Assembly (NCBI GenBank): GCA_949752745.1
Contig: OX457028.1
Span: forward strand, 20,135,352 to 20,199,351
Direction of reading: 5' to 3'
Source: Protula sp. h YS-2021
Taxonomy: Eukaryota; Annelida; Polychaeta; Sabellida; Serpulidae
Length of the DNA: 64,000 nucleotides
The notes beneath the pieces are model-generated. The model did not search any database. It was given only the letters and a program-made list of their open reading frames with translations, and was not told the origin of the DNA. The position numbers and the translations under genes were made by a program. Of the stretch, positions 54,101 to 61,800 are shown in pieces. The first letter of the stretch is position 1, and each line of letters begins with the position of its first letter.

Positions 54101-57100
54101 AGAGGAGTTATGCTTGAGTCTATAGCATCGACAGAACCCCAGACGCTGACGGCTGTAGACCTGGTCATGCAAACAACCTTTGCTGTTACTCAGAGCCCTG
54201 AACAGGTCAACTCCGTCTCCATTGTGAGTTGTAAACAAACTCTTTTATAACTCAGTTTTACAATGGCGTGAAATTCTTCTGCAATTCAGAAAATGGTGTA
54301 GATATACCCAAATTACGGTAACCTCACTACAAATCTTCCTGGTCAAAGTGACAAAAAATCTGCAAAAAGTGCAGAGCATTTTTTTTTGTGTTATTTTTGT
54401 TTCGTTTGTGGTTACTGGTACGTTATGCCCATTGCTGCTGCGTAAAATAATGATAAAGGAATTTATGTGTTTACTAGTTTGGCTCATCGTTCGCATCAAC
54501 AGAAGACCAGCTAAAAAACACGATCATCGATTATTCTGCATGTGTTTCATAAGTGCAACTTTCTTGAATACAGGACACGTCGTTATCTATAATCACAAAC
54601 AGTATCCAGGTGGTTTCGTCTGTGAGCAGCCGATCCACGGACAGCGCAGACGACATCGAGCGCAGCCTCAGCTCCGTCGTCGCCACTGTCGGTAAATAAC
54701 CACGCCAATAACCATGCTTATGTCACTGTCGGTAAATAACCACGCAAATAACCATGATCTGCGTCGCTGTCGGTAAATAACCACGCAGATAGCCATGCTT
54801 ATATCACTGTCGGTAAATAACCACGCAGATAGCCATGCTTATGTCACTGTCGGTAAATAACCACGCCAATAACCATGTTTATGTCGCTGTCGGTAAATAA
54901 CCACGCAGATAGCCATGCTTATGTCGCTGTCGGTAAATAGCCACGCCAGTAGCCATGCTTTTGCCATTGTCGGCAAAGAGCCACGCCAGTAATCATGCTT
55001 GTTCTACGGTCGGTAAATAGCTACGCCAATGACCATTGCTTATGCCACGCAGTTAAATAGCCTCACCAGTAAACATGTTAATGTCAGTGTATATCCATGT
55101 CAATAACCATGCGTATGCCACTGTCGGTGAATAGCCACTACAGTAACCATACTTATGTCACTGTCGGTAAATAGCCACAAAAGAAAATAAGCTTATGCCA
55201 CTGTCGGTGAATAGCCACAGCTGTAGCCATGCTTATGACCCTGTCACTACCTTTGACCATGTTTCTGTCATTGCCTGTAATCAGCCTCACCTGTTGCTAT
55301 GTTTTTGCCGAAATCGTAAAACGGCCACCCCAGTACTGTTGACATATAGCCGTGCCTACAACCATGTTTCAGCAGTGTTTGCACGTAGTCGTGCCTTTGT
55401 GTGGGCTTCTGCTACTGTTGGTTTCTTTGATACCAAAACCTTTGTTACTGTTGATAAATAGCCTGGCCGTTATCTCTTTCGCAAAGATGCTTGTTCCAGT
55501 TGAGTCCTGAATGTGGTGTACAGTGTTCGCGCCTGAACCCGAGTAATTGTTTTGTGTTGTTTGTATTATCAAATGACTGACAGCCGTTCAGAAATTTGTC
55601 TTCAAACATGCTCAACCGTGAAAACGTGGCAAGCAACGTTTAGAGTAAAGGGCATTGAGCCACAGTTACAATTTCCGCACGTATGTGGGTACGGTAATAG
55701 CGAAAGGCGTTATGTAGAAACGAACCAGTAAAGTTTAGCCTCCAACCGGAGGTTTGGGAGTTGTCCATCTGTCTGTCCGTTCGTCGGTTCGTCCATTGTT
55801 ACTCTCACCTTGATTATTCCCCTTTTCTTACGATACTTGGTACACTGAAGGCCTATCTTGATTTTGATCCACTTTTAGTGTCACAATGACCGCCATTTTG
55901 GAGTTTTGGTTTCTACGATGAATTGTCTTGCAATCAATTAATAAAGTAAGAGTATTAAAGTGCATATAGCAGCGATTACCGTGTCCTAATAAAGTTATAT
56001 TGTATTTCTGTTATGTTCTCTGTTTTCGTGAGAATCCAAGAGACCATCTGCTAAATGATTTAAATTTTACGGTAACCGTTTGCAGTTATTGTGGTGGAAG
56101 TGGCACGGTGTTTCAGATAACGTCAGAATGTCGGTGGACATTCAAGTCACGGGCTCCGGGGCTAGCAACAACACCGGTGGTAATGATGAAGAGAGCGACA
56201 CGGCTGATGTGAGTTACGTCGCCACTTCTTGACCTTTTTCCTCGGGGAGGGAGAGGGGAGAGAGATGGGCACTGCCATAGGGGTTGGGACAAGTCAACCC
56301 ACGACCCGACTCAACCCACTTTGGTCATGTCAACCCACCGTGTCGCGGTCAACTCAACCCACCCTACCTAAAGACTCAACCCACCCTGAAAGTCAACTCA
56401 ACCCACCCCAAAACCAACGCAACCCGCCTGTATTAAATCGTTCTAATATGAAAACATAAAACAAAAATGAATATAAATGTTAATTTGAAATAGGTTTAGT
56501 TGAAATACAAGATGTACATGAAAGCAATTTCCCAAACATTGGATCTTCTCTGTGATCCATTGTCAACTCTATATCACAGGAAACATCTGAAGTGAAGAGG
56601 GGTCTTCTATTGTGTGCAATTAGGAATAACACGCTGAGTACAGATTTAGTCTGATGTCGGGGTAGGGGGATTGGTATTACGGGTTGATTCCAAATCCCGG
56701 TTGGGATTAAGGCGTACATTCTTATCGCAATACAAGGCTGGCATCGGAAGGAAAGCTAAAAGGGGCCTAGAATAGCAAATATCGCAGCGTCTCTGCCAAC
56801 ATCAGTAAGTACTGAGACGATTACAGGGGTGGGTCGTGGTCAGTACCTAGGTTATTAAAGGCGGTTGGTACGGTGTATGCAGCTGATGTGTAGAAACCAA
56901 CCGAAAGTCAAACTGTGGTGAAAAAGATGTTTTTTATGATGTGTAAAATGTGGTGTGTAAAATGTGGACTGTGCAACATTTCCCTTGTAGTATTTCAGCC
57001 GCTTAGGAATGTTAACGTTTAGCTATTTACATTATATACGCATTTTTAACAACAAATAAAATTTGGTAGCAATTACAAATAAATAAAATATATTTAGTGT

Positions 57101-58775
57101 GTATGTACTACTGCATCAGTAAAATTACGATCTTCAAGGTTTCGCGTAAGAAAACGAATTTGTTAAATAAATCATTGCTTTAGAGTACTGTGTTTCTCTT
57201 ATTTAGCCCTTAGGGACAAGAGTTGAACACGGAAGTAATAAAATTTTAAAAATGGGTGGGTTGAGTTGACTCAGAGTGGGTTGAGTTAGTATGAAAAAGT
57301 GGGTTGACTTGACTTTCAGGTTGGTTTGAGTTTGCCAGGGTTAACTTGGTCGTGGGTTACCTGACCCAGAACCTATGAATCCGGGACAGAAGGGCCCTGG
57401 ACAAAAGGGCCTTGGACATAAGGGCCTTTCCCAAAACGGCCTTTTCCAAAAGGGCCTTTCCCAAAACGGCCCTGAATGAAAAGGACCTTGAGAAATTTTT
57501 TGTGGACATGGTTCTCGAAATTATTTTTATTTTTTGTGTAATAAAATAACAGCTCCAACAACAAAGTTTATAGATTATGTTGCCTGATTCATTCACATCA
57601 TTTGTGTATGGCGTAGGGTATTCACAATTACTCGAACAGCAATAAAAGTCTCGAGCCTAACGGATGGATCACTACGCCCCTATCGAGATGCTCCCGCTTA
57701 ATATACCTCCATCGTATGTTGTGTCCGACTCCTAGAAGGAACTGGGAAACGGATTTGCGTTCTGCAGCGCGGTCCAGGCACAACGTTTTCAGTCGCCGTT
57801 GCAGTGCGATGTATTCCCGGCGAATGCGCTTTTTCGAAGGCTCTCTTCGTAGGTCTTGGTCAGTGAGCATGCGTACAGTGCACTCCTCGCGTTTCAGGCC
57901 AATGATGAGCTGCCAGATGGAAGGGTGATTATATCCAGTCAGCTGAGAGAACCTGTGGTTCCACCCCTCACACTGGTTGTTTGTCCTCGTTTCATCGTTC
58001 ACAGTGGCGTCGGGGACGTTCCAGAGTTTCGGCAGATACAGCGGTGGGATCCGCTTCACATGAACGCCTTCATCACTGGCCTGCGGGCGAGCTCGACGAA
58101 ACGTTCCGGTCACATGAGGCGTAGAAAAGGTACTCCAGCAGAGGTTCGGCGTCCTGAGGAGTGTGGTCAGGCAAGAAGTAGAGTCCGTCACTGACGTCAT
58201 CAAGCGGCAAAAACGCTAAACCGTCAAGGTGACCACAAGACAGCTTGAAATCTTCGTCTTCCCGGTACCGGTTAACCTTCCCTAGTTCTTGGATTTTTTG
58301 CCACGCCCGCATGTGTCAGGTGGTAGAAGCATCCCCTAATATCCAACTCTGAACCGAGGACCGTTTCAAGTGTCCTGATGGCAGCAAGCTCGAAGTCAAA
58401 GAGAATCGTGATGGGAAGTAATTGAAAGAGTTTTTGCAATGAAAAACATCAAGGCAGTGATTGGTACAAACAGGGATTATCCTGTGGTACAGTGCTTCGG
58501 AAATCTCAAGAGAGTGATGGGGAGTAATTGAAACAAAACATCAAGGCAGTTATCTGTAAAAACACAATGAAGTTTGTTTTTTGACTTGTTATTTTATTAC
58601 ATATTTTATTTAATAATTGAAACTCAAAATCCTAGAAAAAAATTCTCAAGGCCCTTTTGTCCAGCTTTTCATTTAGGGCCGTTTTGGGAAAGGCCTTTTC
58701 GGGAAAGGCCGCTTTGGGAAAGGCCCTTATGTCCAAGGGCCTTTTGTCCAAGGCCCTTCTGTTTGGATACCAAAA

Positions 58776-58814
<39 letters not shown>

Positions 58815-61800
58815 TGGTAGGTCATGTTTTTAATAACTTTTTCTAGCCATAGCTAATCCGTAATGCGATGACTGAGACCAAAGTACCCTTTTCGGTCTCA
58901 CTCAACCATGACCCTAATCAATGACTAAAGTCATTGTTAATGCCATACCGCAGTTGTCACTTCAACAAATATGTTTCTGACAATCCAACACGCATTTAGT
59001 TGACAGCGGATGGTATGCGCCGGGGATTTACTCCTGGTATGACTAAACACTGTCGGGGGTGGGGGGTGCTCTCTGAATTTGAGGAGGGGGGGGGGGGATG
59101 TGAGGAGGCGTACAAATTTCTGGATCGTTGATTCGTTTGCTGCAGGCGGTGAGACAAATGAACGAGATCGTGGTCCTCCTGCAGACCACGGCCTCCGTTA
59201 TGGCCTCGCCGAAGGTGCCGGGCGAGAGCGACAGTGTCATCCCTGCCAGTCGCAACGCCGGTACTGCACTGGGCTGTGGGAGCCACCTAGCGGAGGACTT
59301 CAGTAACAGTGTGTATTGCTGGGGTGGAAAAACATGTTAAAATGTGTGTGATATGTCCAAAGACGTGTATGCCCAAAGAAAATTTGTGGTGTATCCGAAA
59401 AGAATTTTGAGTATCTGTGGTATATCCGAAAATAATATGGAAGTATTTGTTGGATATCGCCAAAGAATTCTTATATAGATGTGGGATACCCCCAAAAAAT
59501 TTTAAAGTATGTAATATATTAGTTTACATGTTTAACCACTTCTGACGTAGGCAGCTGATAATAGTGGCGCTCTACCAGAGTGTTGTCACTTTGCTGATCT
59601 TTCGTTGCTTATTAAACAATTACAAAAAAAAAATAGCGTTGTCAGCGAGGGCTTAGTAAACTATTAAACTGGTCACCGCGTGTGGGGAGGGATGGGGCAG
59701 TTACGGACCCCCTCCAAAGAAATCACAACTAAAGCGTGTAGAGTTGTATTCATGGCTGAAACCAGATCTGAGGACGCAGGGAGGGGGGGGGGGGTGCAGG
59801 GATCACAGATCCGCTTCCCACAAATACATCACAAATAGAGGGATGAAGTTGTAAGGCATGAAGTATGATCGAAGTGCTCGCATGATTAGTCTGCACGTCC
59901 AGAATGCTTGCTTAGACCTTAGAATGCGTGCACACTTAAGAAGAACAATTACAATGCTAGCGCAGTTGAGGTGTAACTGATAAATGGAAAAGAATCGTCC
60001 AGACAGCTGATATTTTAATCGCATGTACATTTCACGAATTCTACTTATAGAACTGGATTATTTATGCAAAGGTATGAACATGGTAATAGAACATACTGAT
60101 ATATCTGCAAACAACATTTCACTGGAAGAGTGAATCTAAATGATATTTCAGAAGAATTTGCCGTAGGCGCAGGGACGTTACTGGGGATAAGTGCCAGCGC
60201 CCTGTCCGATGGGAATTCAACTCACACCCTTACCTCTACGGTGAGTCTCGCGATAAATGATGCCAATATACAGACGAGTTCTGTCGTGCAGTTTTGGCCA
60301 TCTTGCTTGGGGGGGAATTAGCGACAAAGAAGTCGGCTGCTCAGAGTAAACGAAGGATTAATACCTACAACTATTTCCAAACGGTTGCGAATAGGATTGG
60401 TCGAAGTGGCAGTGTTCAATTAAACTTAAAGATGTAAAATTGGTACTAATAATAAAGGGAGCGACTTGGAAATCGTGACGTCATATCCTGTTTGTAACAT
60501 GCAATGCTTCATGTGTTTCTGCACGCGTGAGCAGTCGATGTACTTCTCAAGCAACATCTATAGCGCGCAGGACGTGGGATCCGTACAGGTGTCCGGCTCT
60601 CCCGTCATGTCCCTGGAGCTCAGTGACGACAACGGCACCGCGATATCGGTGCAGGACCGCCCGGAGTTGTTTGAGACCGTCCTGGAGACGTCGGTGAGTG
60701 TCTGGGCTGTCGGGGATATTAGCCTCATCCGGTTGGTGAGTGTCTTGGCTGTCAGGTATATTAGCCTCATCCGGTTGGTGAGTGTCTGGGCTGTCGGAGA
60801 TATTAGCCTCATCCGGTTGGTGAGTGTCTTGGCTGTCGGGGATATTAGCCTAATCCGGTTGGTGGGTGTCTGGGCTGTCGGGGATATTAGCCTAATCCGA
60901 TTGGTGAGTGTCTGGGCTGTCTGGAATATTAGCCTGAGACGAAAAATTATTGTTTTGCCCATTATAAGCTTCTATAAAGGATTTCGTAAAGCTAGAAAAA
61001 GTTATTTCACCGACGCCATTTTTTTTTAACTATAATGTATTTATTTTGGGTTGACTAATGCTCGATGGGATTGTAGAACGAGGAGCCGGATGTTGTGACG
61101 GGCGATACGACCGACTACGGGGACACGATGACGGTACACCGTCTGGAGAACTACACTGTCGGCTCTGCCTTCCTTCTCTACATTTCTGTCAATGATTCAG
61201 GTGGGCGCTCCTTCTAATCCCATAGCTGTTGTCGTTTCTAACCAAATGAAACCTGAGGTTACGGTGGCTAAGTGAAAAAATTGCAATGTCAGATTAAGTT
61301 AATGCCTAATAATAAATTGTGATTGGCTGTTGCATACGGGATGTATGTACAAAAGAGGGAGTGTTGTTATTCCGCCCAAACCATATTTCTCTCGGTTGTG
61401 ATTGGTCGTAATTTATGAAACGTTTCGACGTTTCGCCCAACTCAGAAATGAAAAGACCAGATCGCACAAAATAAATGGTCATTTCGCCCAGTGTGGCAAT
61501 TGTTCATTCGAGGTATCGAGTCCGGAATAGCAGTTACGACGCATTAAAATAGCAATTAATCTGATAAGTATGTATGAGCCATACGGCTTTTATATGTTAT
61601 AGCCTATACTAGATTGGCATTTAATTTGCAACCTGAGCTAATTGCAATTTAGGTGAGATGCAGTTGAGTTCTTCGAATCAATGTTTTCAATTATAAAAAG
61701 GCACTACTGGATTACCTATTATGTTTCCTTTGTTATGAAATAAAAGAATAAAGCCCAGATTACATTATGTTACGATCTAGGATATCGGGTGAATCGATCA

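Noticed and set aside
56051..56116. Upstream extension of exon 31 through the open frame starting near 56000
   Set aside because: Phase from exon 30 and the TTTCAG acceptor at 56111-56116 fit an exon start at 56117. The upstream frame does not join in phase.
60466..61029. Single 187-codon ORF as an independent gene
   Set aside because: It is exon 34 of gene B plus in-frame read-through of the 42-bp intronic repeat.
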